Positions 34,486 to 46,581 of a DNA stretch of 64,000 nt are shown in pieces. This stretch comes from Cercis canadensis (taxonomy: Eukaryota; Streptophyta; Magnoliopsida; Fabales; Fabaceae). Position 1 is the first letter of the stretch, and every line of letters starts with the position of its first letter. The translations under genes and the position numbers were made by a program. The stretch is taken from positions 1-64,000 of the forward strand of contig QAOA01002967.1 of the NCBI GenBank assembly GCA_003255065.1, written 5' to 3'. The notes beneath the pieces are model-generated. The model did not search any database and was not told where the DNA came from. It worked only from the letters and a program-made list of their open reading frames with translations.

Positions 34486-35935
34486 GAAAGAGGGATTAGT
34501 ACAAGAGCATCTCTTCGAGATAAACATGTAAACTTGGCTCTATTATCTTTGTTAGAGCCTACCAAAATTGGTGAAGCATTACAAGATGAAGCATGGATCA
34601 TGGTAATGCAAGAAGAGTTGAATCAGTTCTCAAGGAATCAAGTTTGGACTCTTGTACTTGAACTGAAAGGTCACACAATCATTGGTATAAGATGGGTTTT
34701 CAGAAACAAGTTTGATGAGGATGGCAAGATTGTGAGAAACAAAACAAGATTGGTAGCTCAAGGCTTTAATCAGCAGGAAGGTATAGACTTTGAAGAAACT
34801 TTTGCTCCTGTAGTTAGATTAGAAGCCATTAGAATGTTTCTTGCATTTGCATCTTTCAAAGGCTTTAAGGTTTTTCAAATGGATGTGAAAAGTGCTTTTC
34901 TGAATGGCCATATTAGTAAAGAAGTGTTTGTTAAAGAACCCCTAGTTTTGAAAACTTATTCCTAATCATGTGTATAAACTCTCTAAAGCTCTCTATGGTC
35001 TTAAGCAAGCTTCTAGAGCTTAGTATGATAGACTCAATGAGTTTCTCATGAAAAATGATTTTTTGAGAGGGAAAGTTAATACCCACTCTGTTCACTAAAA
35101 GATTATCTCATAATATTATTATAGTTCAAATTTATGTTGATGATATTATCTTTGGATCAACTAATAATGAGCTATGCAAGGATTTTGAGATTCTAATGAA
35201 GAGTGAGTTTGAGATGAGTATGATGGGAGAACTTAACTTCTTTCTTGGACTTCAAGTGAAGCAAATAAGAGATGGAATCTTCATAAATTAGTCTAAATAC
35301 ACAATAGAGCTACTCAAACGTTTTGGCATGGACAATGCAAAAGGTATTTTAACTCCTATGAGTCCTGTTACAAAACTAGTTCTGGATGAAAAAGGTAAAT
35401 CTGTTTGTGAGAAAAGGTATAAAGGTATGATTGGATCTCTGCTATATTTGACTGCTAGTAGGCCAAATATTATTTTCTCTATTTGTGCATGTGCCAAATT
35501 TCATATATAAATTCTGATTATGTTAGCTGTTCCATTAATCGAAAAAGCACAAGTGGAGGTTGTCAATTTCTTGGAGGAGCATTGGTCTCTTGGCAATCAA
35601 AGAAACAAAATTCAGTTGCTCAACCAACAGCTGAAGCTGAGTACATTGCTGCTGGATTGTGTTGTTCACAAGTGTTATGGATGAAACAACAGCTTGTTGA
35701 TTATGGTATAATTCTGAACAAAATTCCTTTGCTTTGTGATAATACAAGTGCCATAAACATTGCAGAAAATCCAGTGCAGCACTCTAGGACCAAGCATATA
35801 GACATAAAGCATAATTTACTTAGAGATCATGTTCTTAAGGGTGACATTGAACTTTCCTTATTAATACTGAAGATCAGCTTGCTGATATTTTTACAAAACC
35901 ATTACTGAAGAAAGGTTTTGTCTCCTGAGGCATGA
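34486..35935 (+). pseudogene. Element B reverse transcriptase and RNase H
   Basis: RT motifs are RWVFRNKFDEDGKIVRNK, RLVAQGFNQQEGIDFEE, FQMDVKSAFLNG, LYGLKQASRA and the catalytic IYVDDIIFGSTN. Stops and a shift occur near 34965, 35021 and 35289. RNase H keeps RKSTSGGCQFLGG, AEAEYIAA and RTKHIDIKHN, but the expected segment before it is missing after CACAKFHI. Together they would copy the RNA into cDNA. Confidence 0.88.
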
Positions 35936-36553
35936 ATTGGGTATGATAAATATGTCTTGATGAATTGTTCTTGTGTATGTGTGCATAATGCTTGTTCATA
36001 TGCATTTCATTGTTAAAGGTTTTTGGTTGGCTATTAAATGTTTCATTTTAATGCTCATTCCTTCTAAAATCCTTGAAAAAGAAATCTAAAAAGTTAACAA
36101 TTTTTTTGATATGTGCTCAAATATTTTCCTTGATCATGTTTGACTTTTATTTGAAAGAATTTCAGCAAATTCCTTGGGCATCTCTATTTTGTGGACTGAT
36201 CTATTAAGAGGCCTTCTTTGCTTACTTTTGGGCTAAAATCATTTCTGGTCCTCTTTGTTCTTCGGCCCGCGTTTTCTGGCCTTTGGCCAAAACGCACATT
36301 TCAGTTTTACTTAATGACTAGTCTTTCTTTCCTGGCAAAAACACACCATTTTGATACATTGCATTCCCAGGCTAAGATTCCTCTCTTCTTCCTTTGAAAG
36401 TGAACCTAACTGTTCATCTTCTTCTGCATTCATTCCCTTGTTCTTCCCTATTTCCCGTATCTCTTCTGCATGTTCCCTTTCTTCCTAGGTAAGTGCTTGA
36501 TTGTGCTTAATTGTCTGCCAGTATATTAAGCTAAGTTGCTAACTACCAGAGTT

Positions 36554-38479
36554 ATGGATAGAAGAAAGGCAAGCCAACGATTGAAAGCTCAGTTCAAGGG
36601 AAAGGCCAAAGTAGACTCTTCTCGTGAGAAACCAATTCAAGTGGAAGATTCATCTTCCTCAGAGGAGCAGGAAGACAATGAACCCATCATTCAAAGAGCA
36701 AGGAGGTTTGCTTCTAATTCGGACAAAGGAAAAGGTAAAATGCCTTCTTCTCCACCTTCTCCACCTTCTCCTATTAACCTATCTCTGAATCCTTGCTCCC
36801 ATGGCTTCTTCTTGAAGCTCCACTCTCTGCTTCTCCCTCAGCCACACCTCCTCTATCACCAATTCCCTCTCCTTATGCTCCTACACCCTCTCGATCACCC
36901 TCTCCTTCATCACTTACTGTAAACCCCAAGCCATCTGAAACCTCATCCATTCTTAACCCACAAATTGATTCTCCTCGAATGCCATCTCCTTCTAGAGAAT
37001 CTGAACCTGCTTCAGTTCCTTAACCTTCTAAGCCCCTTGCAAGACCAAAAAGAAAGAAAATGCTAGTCAGAAAGACAATATTTATGCCAAAATCAAAACC
37101 AAAAGTCTATTCCCCTAGAGCCAAGGCAACTATCCCACTAGCTTCACCATCATCTCCTAAGGCCAAAGCCCCTGCCTCTCAGGGAAAAGCATCCACCTCT
37201 CAGGCTAAAGGGTCTAAGACTAAAAGTCTTGCTGCTGTTGCTAAAAGCACTACTGCAAAAGGGAATTCTGCTAAAGACTCTTCTGATAAAAGTCTTGCTA
37301 ATAGAAGATCATCCAAAAGTACTACTAAAGGTACTTCAACTGAGCAGGAATCCAACATGTTTGAAAGTGTTGCTGCTAAGGAAACCTTCCTCAAACTCTA
37401 TGACAAGAGAGCAATCACTCCTGGCTGCATTGTAGAATGGGATTTTGTTTCTGATGCAACAAAGTCAATTGAAGTTGCATTTGCTAGCATAGGATGGTCA
37501 AACATGTTAAGAATCAATGAGCCAGTCCTGCCTAAGGTAATTCGCTTATTCTATGCTCATCTTCAACCGTTAAAAGGATATGAGTTTGGAACTGTGTATT
37601 TAAAATCCTTTATTGTTGGGGAGGAATTAGTTATTTTTGAAAGACTGCTGGCTAGTGTTCTGAAATTGCCCCTAAAAAGGGATTCTAGGTTTGTTCAGAA
37701 AGTCTGGCCTTTTGAACTGATTCCTTTTGATGATGCTATGGTATATGTGTGTGATTATCCTGATCAGAGAAGGAAGGGCAGATCTCCCTCCATTCACTGT
37801 TTTAATTCCATAACCAGAACTCTTGCCAAAATCATTACTTCTCACCTATTACCAAGAATAGGTAGCCATAGTGAATTCACTACCCTAGATCTTTATCTGT
37901 TATATCATTTGAAGAATCAACTGCCTCTGAATTTTCCTAGATTAATCTTAAGTACAATGGTTGCTTTTGTAAAAAGGACAAGGACTAAAACTAGTCTTCC
38001 CTATGGTATGCTAATTGTTAAATTGTGCAAGTACTTTAAGATTGACCTATCCAAGTTTGAGTCTAAAACTTTTCCTGCCAAATTGATCTTAAAAAGACCC
38101 ATTCCTGCTATCATTTCTTCACCTGATCCTTCTTAAAGTCAAACCTTTGTCAAAGGAAAGAAACATGCAACATCAAGTAGTTCTCCCCATATCAAGTCAA
38201 AAAGGCAGGCTGCTAAACCTTTAACCAGAACCATTGAAAAGGGCCAAGAAACAAGTACCACTAACTCAACCATTTGAGGAAGTTGATCATGTAGAATGGG
38301 TGGCTTCAATCAATCTAGAGGAACTAGAAAACCAAATTAGCAAGCGCCTCAATTTCTTTTAGACTCTAATTTTTAACAACAACGCTTGGTTGGCAGTTAT
38401 GAAAAAGGATATGGAAATCATCAAAGCTCAGTTGGCACCTCTCATTGCATCTCAGTCATCATCATCTTCTTCTGATTAA
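36554..38479 (+). pseudogene. Element B extra ORF downstream of pol
   Basis: The ATG at 36554 begins MDRRKASQRLKAQFKGK. A frame change occurs near 36790, and stops at 37021 and 38134 fit CAA to TAA. The N-terminal third is Ser/Pro/Lys-rich. The middle (37380-38080) is a folded-looking domain with ETFLKLYDKRAI, LRINEPVLPKVIRLFYAHL and SLPYGMLIVKLCKYF. This pattern is seen in many plant ORFs labelled putative plant transposon protein and in the envelope-like ORF region of Sirevirus elements. I see no signal peptide or membrane segment. The tail ends in a short coiled stretch and poly-Ser. Function is unknown. Confidence 0.72.
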
Positions 38480-38894
38480 ATTGTCTAATTTTTCTGCACA
38501 CTTTTGATAACATTTCAGTTGTAACTGTAGCATAGGAAAACATTTTTAAGCCTATTGCTTTTACTATTTCTCATGCATCATCCATTTTAACATTGCTTGA
38601 CTGATTGTGAACTGCTTTGATATGTTAATGCTCTATTTTGGTTGATAACATGCTCTGATATGGTTATAATGATTTGTTATTATCCTTATCTTTTTGATAA
38701 TGCCAAAGGGGAAGAAATTATGTGAACTAGTCTGTTTGAACTGCTTAGGTATAATTTCTTGATATTGAACAGGTCTATTGTGAAAACTCCCTTCTGCTAT
38801 TTAATTTTAGAGAACTAGCTCTTCAGTTCTAGTTGGCATATATTAAGGGGGAGCTTTTCTAACACATATTATTGTCATCATCAAAAGGGGAGAT
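38480..38894 (+). other. Element B 3' untranslated region and polypurine tract
   Basis: Non-coding DNA ends in AAAAGGGGAGAT directly before the 3' LTR. This is the polypurine tract that primes plus-strand synthesis. A second purine run, AAGGGGGAGC near 38844, is similar, as is usual for Sirevirus elements. Confidence 0.7.
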
Positions 38895-40034
38895 TGTTAG
38901 CCCCACAAGTCTTTGATCCTGTTTTGATGATAACAATAATACCTTGTAATTTCTAATATGTGTTGTTTGTCTTGTTGTTTCTAATCTATGCTGTTTTTAT
39001 AAGCTGTTATCTATAACAAATTTGAAATGAAGCCTTGAAGAACTTGTTCTTAAGAACCAGTTCTTGTCTCTGTGATAAGTACCGAACCTTGCTGATGTGG
39101 ACAAAGCTTGTCGAGGACTCTCCAGCCAAAGTTAGCCTTTTACAATCCAACTAAGAGTTGTACTTTTTGAGAATGGAAAGTTCCCTACGGAAGTGACTTT
39201 GGCAAAGTACTTTTTTCAAGGAAAAGTCTATCTACCTTCTTACACAAAGTAAGACTTTTGTGGACTAAAAGGACAAAAAGCTTCCTTGATTAATTGACAA
39301 GGTGTTAGCCGGTTGGTGGCTCCTCTTTTGCCTCCCCCTTTGTCTTTCACGTGCACAAGAAAACAAATAAAGCAAGGAGACTTCTAAGGCTTCGATTATG
39401 CATGAAGAGAAGTAAGAAGAAAATATTTTTAGAGAGTGAAGGAAGCCATTGTTGAGAGCTTTGCTCTTCTTTTTCTTCTTCCTCTCAGTCATTTCCTCAT
39501 GCTTCAAGATTTTCATTGTAATACATCTACTCTGTAAAAGAGAGTTTCTTCTTTGGGGCTACACCAAAACACTTGGATTTTGTATTTGGATTTCTATGGG
39601 AGAAATTCATGAGAGTGATCTCTAGTGAGTGAGAGAGAGATAGTTTATGGTTAGCTTGAAAAACAAAAACCATGGTTGTTAAGCTTAGAGAAGCTTGGGA
39701 AAATAAACTTGTTGTAAAGCTTGGAGAAGATTGGAAAAATAAACTTGAAGAATAGTGGAACCCCATTGACATGGGAGAAGTGTATGTAGGCATGTTAAGC
39801 CGATAAATCTCTGGCATATCTTCTTTCTCTTCATCTGTGATATTCTGGATTTAGTTTGAGTTTTTGTTTTGTATTGTTCAATAAGTTATTTCGTGCATTC
39901 AAATATGGCATTTGTGAAAGAACTAGTTTATAAGAACTAGATCTTAAACAAATTTGTGATTTGAATATGTTTTCACAAACGATTTTTTAACAATTCCTAT
40001 TCACCCCCTCAAGGAATAGACCCTGCAACTCTCA
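38895..40034 (+). repeat. Element B 3' LTR
   Basis: 1140 bp, TGTTAGCCCCACAAG to CTGCAACTCTCA. Compared with the 5' LTR it has an extra AAGCTT…AAACTTG unit and lacks the TATA context. Confidence 0.92.
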
Positions 40035-42457
40035 GAGATGTGAAACTGAGTTCCATGCTTACTCTCAAGAATGTTCTCTTTGTTCCTCAATTCAAGTTTA
40101 ATCTCATTTCCATTAGTGCCATTGTTTATGCCAGTGAGTTTACAATGAGTTTCTTTCCTGCTTACTTTGTTATTCAGGAAGTCAATAGTAAGAAGATGAT
40201 TAGCAGGGGTGACAAGCATGAGGGGCTCTATATTCTCAATACCAATTGCTTGAATTCTATTTCTAATTCTTTTGTTAATCATGTTTCTGTTCATATTTGG
40301 CACAATAGGCTTGGTCACCTTTCTTTCAAAAGGTTAGACAGCTTGAAGAGACATTTACAGTGTGATGTTTCTAGTTTGACTAAAGCTAAACCATGTTATA
40401 TATGTCATCTTGCTAAGCAAAGACGTTTGTCTTTTGAATCTCATAATAATATGTCTCAATTTCCTTTTAACTTGGTGCATTGTGATATCTGGGGTCTTTA
40501 CAAAGAATTTTCTTATGCTGGCCACAAGTTTTTCCTTACATTAGTAGATGATTGCACTCGGTTTACTTGGATATTTTTGCTTAATCACAAGAGTGAAGTG
40601 GCTTCTGTCATTCCTAAATTTTTTAATATGGTCCTTACTCAGTTTAGTGCCAAAATTAAGAAATTTTGCTCTGATAATTCTCTTGAGTTCTTATTTAAAG
40701 ACTTTTTCATTGAAAAAGGAGTATTACACCAATTTTCTTTTGTTGAACGGCCACAACAGAACTCAGTCGTGGAACACAAACATCAACATCTTTTAAATGT
40801 GGCTAGGGCTCTTTTCTTTTAGTCTAGAGTTCCAGTGGAGTTTTGGAGTGATTGTGTCTTAACTGCCACATTTCTGATCAACAGAACCCCTACACCATTA
40901 CTTCAACATGGCACTCGATTTGAAGTGCTTTATAAGATTGCTCTTGACTATTCAAGTTTTCGGGTATTTGGTTGCCTTGCCTTTGCCTTTAGTTTGGTTG
41001 CTCATAGCTCTAAGTTTGAACTTTGAGCTAGAACTTGCATCTTCCTTGGTTATCCTCCTGGCATGAAAGGTTATAAGCTTTATGATGTTGTCACCAAACA
41101 AGTCTTCATTTCTAAGGATGTTGTGTTTCATAAAGAGATTTTTCCTTTCCATACTATCATTCCTTTAGATCAGATCCTTGATCCATTTCTAGATTTGGTC
41201 TTACCACAGGCCACTTGTGATCTTCCCCATTGTTTGATTTCTGATGCTACTGCTTCTTCTTCCCTGGGTCACCCTTATGTGACTCATATTACTCCATCAA
41301 GCCTTGTACTTACCTATTCTCCAGCAGAGCTTCCTTGTGTTCATACTGCAGCCACTCTCAGGCAGTCTACCAAAATTCATAAACCTCCTTCATATCTCAA
41401 GGAGTTTCATTGTAATCTCTTGCATGGTTCTCCTTTGCCTCCTTCTTCTACCCCTTACCCCATTGCTAAGTATATTTCATATGATGCCTTATCTTCTTCT
41501 CATAGAACCCTTACTCTTCTGGTTTATGCTCAAATTGAACCTTAGTTTTATCATGAGGCAGTTAAGAGTTCTTCTTGGCGTGAGGCCATGCATGCTGAAT
41601 TTAAGGCTATGGAGACTAACAAGACATGGTCTGTGGTTCCATTACCATGTGGCAAACATACCATTGGCTGTAAATGAATCTACAAATCAAGTACAAGGCA
41701 GATGGCACTGTGGAAAGATACAAAGCCAAGCTAGTGGCTAGGTACACTCAACAAGAAGGCTTGGACTTTGTGGACACTTTTTCTCCTGTTGCCAAGTTGG
41801 TTACAGTAAAAGTTCTTCTTGCTCTTGCCTCATCTCAGAAATGGCATTTGACTTAATTTGATGTCAATAATGTCTTCCTCAATGGTGATCTTTTTGAAAA
41901 AGTATACATGGCTCTTCCTCTTGGTTATCTACCTCAGAAGCAATGTTCTAATAAGGGGGAGAAACTCATTTCCAGACTTCATAAGTCCATTTATGGTCTT
42001 AAATAGGCTTCTAGGCAGTTGCATTCTAAGTTCTCTTTTGCCTTACTCAGGTTTGGTTTTGTTCAATCGAAATTTGATTACTCATTGCTTACTAAAGGGT
42101 CTGGTTCTGATTTTGTCACTCTTCTTGTTTATGTGGATGATATTATCATCACTGGCCCTTATTCTCAACCTATAGATGCTTTAAAGTCCTTTCTTCATAC
42201 TCAATTCAAGCTTAAGGACTTAGGGTGTCTCAAGTAATTCATTGGTCTTGAAATAGCTCGCTCTGACCAAGGCATTGTTCTTTCCCGAAGGCGTAACACC
42301 TTGCATCTTATTGAAGACACTAGTTACTTGGCGTGTAAGCCCACTTCTGTTCCTATGGATCCTAGATCTCAACTCAGTGCTTCTGATGGTGATTTACTTC
42401 CTAATGTTACTCAATACAGAAGACTTGTTGGTTGTCTTCTTTATCTCACTTTGTGCC
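40035..42457 (+). pseudogene. Copia A pol, copy before the gap (protease end to RNase H)
   Basis: After element B the frame resumes with VKLSSMLTLKNVLFVPQF. The integrase has WHNRLGHLSF, CYICHLAKQ, FLTLVDDCTRFTW and RPQQNSVVEHKHQHLL. RT has [36 protein letters not shown] and LLVYVDDIIITG. The RNase H lead-in is QYRRLVGCLLYLTLC, cut by the gap. In-frame stops at 40820, 41024, 41543, 41854, 42004 and 42235 mostly fit CAA, CAG or CGA turned into stops. Confidence 0.9.
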
Positions 42458-42715
42458 NNNNNNNNNNNNNNNNNNNNNNNNNNNNNNNNNNNNNNNNNNN
42501 NNNNNNNNNNNNNNNNNNNNNNNNNNNNNNNNNNNNNNNNNNNNNNNNNNNNNNNNNNNNNNNNNNNNNNNNNNNNNNNNNNNNNNNNNNNNNNNNNNNN
42601 NNNNNNNNNNNNNNNNNNNNNNNNNNNNNNNNNNNNNNNNNNNNNNNNNNNNNNNNNNNNNNNNNNNNNNNNNNNNNNNNNNNNNNNNNNNNNNNNNNNN
42701 NNNNNNNNNNNNNNN
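42458..42715. other. Assembly gap (258 N)
   Basis: A run of N. The sequence before it (40253-42457) is repeated after it (43119-45323) at a constant offset of 2866. Confidence 0.99.
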
Positions 42716-43118
42716 CGTGTGGGCGCGTGCGGCGGCGGCTGACGGCGGGTTTCCGGGGAAAGGCCGGTCGGAGGGTTCTGAGGTTGACTATGGAGGTGGA
42801 TTTGGGAAAAACTAATCCTAGGGTGGCGAGAGAGGAGCACAGCCACTAAACCCTAGGGGTAACACTGCTGGAAAGGAAAGCACAGCAGGGGAGCACAGCT
42901 GGAAAATTGCACAGCAGGAAAAGGAGGAATTTTCTCACTAAAATAGCTCTGATACCATGTGAGAATAGTGGAAAAGGTTGTGAGACTAGCTTCTCACATC
43001 TATTATTTATACTAACTGTACAGCAATAACGGGCCTAATCATGGGCCTAATCATAAGCTAATTACAAGCCTAAACATATGCTATAATAACTACAGTATTT
43101 ACAGCTAATATTCTAACA
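42716..43118 (-). mobile_element. 5' end of a copia element H (LTR, primer site, leader)
   Basis: Read on the minus strand, a 161-bp LTR (43118 to 42958) runs from TGTTAGAATATTAGC to CTATTCTCACA. TGGTATCAGAGC (42957-42946) follows at once, complementary to tRNA-iMet. Then comes a GC-richer leader that runs into the gap. The plus-strand flank at 43119 is AATTC, the same five bases found at 40253-40257 in the uninterrupted copy, as expected for a target duplication. The rest of H is missing in the gap. Confidence 0.85.
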
Positions 43119-45992
43119 AATTCTATTTCTAATTCTTTTGTTAATCATGTTTCTGTTCATATTTGGCACAATAGGCTTGGTCACCTTTCTTTCAAAAGGT
43201 TAGACAGCTTGAAGAGACATTTATAGTGTGATGTTTCTAGTTTGACTAAAGCTAAACCATGTTATATATGTCATCTTGCTAAGCAAAGACGTTTGTCTTT
43301 TGAATCTCATAATAATATGTCTCAATTTCCTTTTAACTTGGTGCATTGTGATATCTGGGGTCTTTACAAAGAATTTTCTTATGCTGGCCACAAGTTTTTC
43401 CTTACATTAGTAGATGATTGCACTCGGTTTACTTGGATATTTTTGCTTAATCACAAGAGTGAAGTGGCTTCTGTCATTCCTAAATTTTTTAATATGGTCC
43501 TTACTCAGTTTAGTGCCAAAATTAAGAAATTTTGCTCTGATAATTCTCTTGAGTTCTTATTTAAAGACTTTTTCATTGAAAAAGGAGTATTACACCAATT
43601 TTCTTTTGTTGAACGGCCACAACAGAACTCAGTCGTGGAACACAAACATCAACATCTTTTAAATGTGGCTAGGGCTCTTTTCTTTTAGTCTAGAGTTCCA
43701 GTGGAGTTTTGGAGTGATTGTGTCTTAACTGCCACATTTCTGATCAACAGAACCCCTACACCATTACTTCAACATGGCACTCGATTTGAAGTGCTTTATA
43801 AGATTGCTCTTGACTATTCAAGTTTTCGGGTATTTGGTTGCCTTGCCTTTGCCTTTAGTTTGGTTGCTCATAGCTCTAAGTTTGAACTTTGAGCTAGAAC
43901 TTGCATCTTCCTTGGTTATCCTCCTGGCATGAAAGGTTATAAGCTTTATGATGTTGTCACCAAACAAGTCTTCATTTCTAAGGATGTTGTGTTTCATAAA
44001 GAGATTTTTCCTTTCCATACTATCATTCCTTTAGATCAGATCCTTGATCCATTTCTAGATTTGGTCTTACCACAGGCCACTTGTGATCTTCCCCATTGTT
44101 TGATTTCTGATGCTACTGCTTCTTCTTCCCTGGGTCACCCTTATGTGACTCATATTACTCCATCAAGCCTTGTACTTACCTATTCTCCAGCAGAGCTTCC
44201 TTGTGTTCATACTGCAGCCACTCTCAGGCAGTCTACCAAAATTCATAAACCTCCTTCATATCTCAAGGAGTTTCATTGTAATCTCTTGCATGGTTCTCCT
44301 TTGCCTCCTTCTTCTACCCCTTACCCCATTGCTAAGTATATTTCATATGATGCCTTATCTTCTTCTCATAGAACCCTTACTCTTCTGGTTTATGCTCAAA
44401 TTGAACCTTAGTTTTATCATGAGGCAGTTAAGAGTTCTTCTTGGCGTGAGGCCATGCATGCTGAATTTAAGGCTATGGAGACTAACAAGACATGGTCTGT
44501 GGTTCCATTACCATGTGGCAAACATACCATTGGCTGTAAATGAATCTACAAATCAAGTACAAGGCAGATGGCACTGTGGAAAGATACAAAGCCAAGCTAG
44601 TGGCTAGGTACACTCAACAAGAAGGCTTGGACTTTGTGGACACTTTTTCTCCTGTTGCCAAGTTGGTTACAGTAAAAGTTCTTCTTGCTCTTGCCTCATC
44701 TCAGAAATGGCATTTGACTTAATTTGATGTCAATAATGTCTTCCTCAATGGTGATCTTTTTGAAAAAGTATACATGGCTCTTCCTCTTGGTTATCTACCT
44801 CAGAAGCAATGTTCTAATAAGGGGGAGAAACTCATTTCCAGACTTCATAAGTCCATTTATGGTCTTAAATAGGCTTCTAGGCAGTTGCATTCTAAGTTCT
44901 CTTTTGCCTTACTCAGGTTTGGTTTTGTTCAATCGAAATTTGATTACTCATTGCTTACTAAAGGGTCTGGTTCTGATTTTGTCACTCTTCTTGTTTATGT
45001 GGATGATATTATCATCACTGGCCCTTATTCTCAACCTATAGATGCTTTAAAGTCCTTTCTTCATACTCAATTCAAGCTTAAGGACTTAGGGTGTCTCAAG
45101 TAATTCATTGGTCTTGAAATAGCTCGCTCTGACCAAGGCATTGTTCTTTCCCGAAGGCGTAACACCTTGCATCTTATTGAAGACACTAGTTACTTGGCGT
45201 GTAAGCCCACTTCTGTTCCTATGGATCCTAGATCTCAACTCAGTGCTTCTGATGGTGATTTACTTCCTAATGTTACTCAATACAGAAGACTTGTTGGTTG
45301 TCTTCTTTATCTCACTTTGTGCCAGCCTGATATCACCTTTTCTGTTCATAAGCTCACTTAATTCATTGCTCAACATAGATTGCCACATCTCAAGGCTATT
45401 CATCGTCTCCTTCGATATCTTAAAGGCAATACAGGTTAGGGAATTTTTTGTCCTCTTCATCCTCTCTTCAATTGAGAGCTTATTCAGATGTTTCTGCTAA
45501 AGTTTAACTCAAAGCTTTCTCTGATGCGGATTGGGGTACTTGTCCTGATACTAGACGATCTGTTACTAGTTTTTGTATCTTCATTGGTGATTCTCTTGTG
45601 TCATGGAAAGCCAAAAAGCAAACCACAGTGTCTCAATCTTCTATTGAGGCAGAATATTGAGCTCTTTCTTACCCTGCCAGTGAACTTACATGGATTCATT
45701 AACTTCTCAAAGATTTCAAGTGACTGTTTCCTTTCCTGCTCTTCTATTTTGTGATAATCAAGTTGCTATTCACATTGCTTCCAATCCAACATTTCATGAG
45801 AGAACTAAGAACATTGAAATCGACTGCCATTTTGTTCGAGATAAAGTTTCTTCTGCTTTCATCAAGCTCATGCCTATTCGTTCTCAATATCAATTAGTTG
45901 ATATGTTTACTAAACCTCTTCTTACATCTTGTTGTTTCCTTTATTGTCCAAGATGGCTGTCAAAGATCTTTTTCGACCACCTTGAGGGGGAG
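43119..45992 (+). pseudogene. Copia A pol, copy after the gap, complete to the 3' end
   Basis: This repeats 40253-42457 almost exactly; the one difference I found is T at 43224 for C at 40358, which makes a stop. It then continues beyond the gap position: QPDITFSVHKLT, FIAQHRLPHLKAIHRLLRYL, a shifted RNase [21 protein letters not shown] and [11 protein letters not shown]. The polypurine tract GAGGGGGAG ends at 45992 against the LTR. Confidence 0.9.
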
Positions 45993-46200
45993 TATTAGAG
46001 TTAATTGTAATTAATGGAATTAGTTGTAATTAGTTAGTTTGTTAACTTTCCTAATTTACATAAACAGTTACAACAACTTTCCTAGAATAGCTATTTAAAG
46101 CTTTAGCTAGTTTCTTGTAAAGCAGATCATTCATTCAATGAGAACAGTTTTCTCTTTCTACTCTTCTCCATTCTGCTTCTCCTTCAGCTACAGCTCAATA
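45993..46200 (+). repeat. Copia A 3' LTR
   Basis: 208 bp, the same length as the 5' LTR. It starts TATTAGAG and ends GCTCAATA, followed by the ATATA duplication. Confidence 0.92.
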
Positions 46201-46205
46201 ATATA

Positions 46206-46338
46206 CTAAATAACTCAATTTTTTCGATCTTTGTAATGACATTAAAACCATTGGATGAGTCCCATCAAAACTCACCTAACTAGATGGGGTAGCACTATGC
46301 CCCCATTTTTAGTGGTTGTAACTTAGCAAGAGCCAACC
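46206..46338. mobile_element. Right half of the MITE-like element split by copia A
   Basis: This is the reverse-complement match to about 27035-27145. It ends …AGAGCCAACC, next to TTTTT. See the left half. Confidence 0.6.
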
Positions 46339-46343
46339 TTTTT

Positions 46344-46581
46344 ATGCTCAAGTAGAATTAATTGAAAGCATTGAAAGGGAAAGAAAGACAAAATGAAACA
46401 CAGAAACTGCATTGATTTTCCACTATATTATGAGAGTTATACATTACAAGATTTAAATACTAGAAGATTGGGAAAACATTATTAATAGATGAAAGTACAT
46501 AAATACTCCAAATAAAAATAAATAATAAAAATATTGATGAATTTGTCTCCACCGCTAACATCCACCTCTAAGATCTTTTGC
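46344..46581. other. AT-rich insert in element G
   Basis: No coding motif. The block CTTGTAATGTATAACTCTCA on the minus strand looks like the R/U5 part of a copia LTR, but no boundaries can be set. Confidence 0.35.

Larger units (their letters stand above)
28896..40034 (+). mobile_element. Sirevirus-like Ty1/copia element B, nested in A
   Basis: B is bounded by TG…CA LTRs (28896-30002 and 38895-40034) with flanks GAAAT (28891-28895) and GAGAT (40035-40039), a duplication carrying one substitution. Deleting B and one flank restores A's frame (LYGN then VKL). It carries gag, protease, integrase, RT and RNase H in copia order. An extra ORF of over 600 codons then precedes the 3' LTR, as in Sirevirus/SIRE1-type elements. 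Stops, a solo LTR and deletions make it inactive. Confidence 0.9.
27295..46200 (+). mobile_element. Ty1/copia element A, full length, with nested insertions
   Basis: Two 208-bp LTRs (27295-27502 and 45993-46200) bound the element, with the 5-bp duplication ATATA at 27290-27294 and 46201-46205. The LTRs differ at about 13 positions by my count. Inside, in order, are a tRNA-iMet primer-binding site, gag, protease (interrupted by element B), integrase, reverse transcriptase, RNase H and a GAGGGGGAG polypurine tract. The 18.9-kb length is due to Sirevirus B and the duplicated, gap-containing stretch. Many stops make it defective. Confidence 0.9.

Noticed and set aside
40253..45323. True tandem duplication of copia A pol
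   Set aside because: Not excluded, but the gap, near identity and the start exactly at a nested target duplication favour haplotype sequences joined in assembly.
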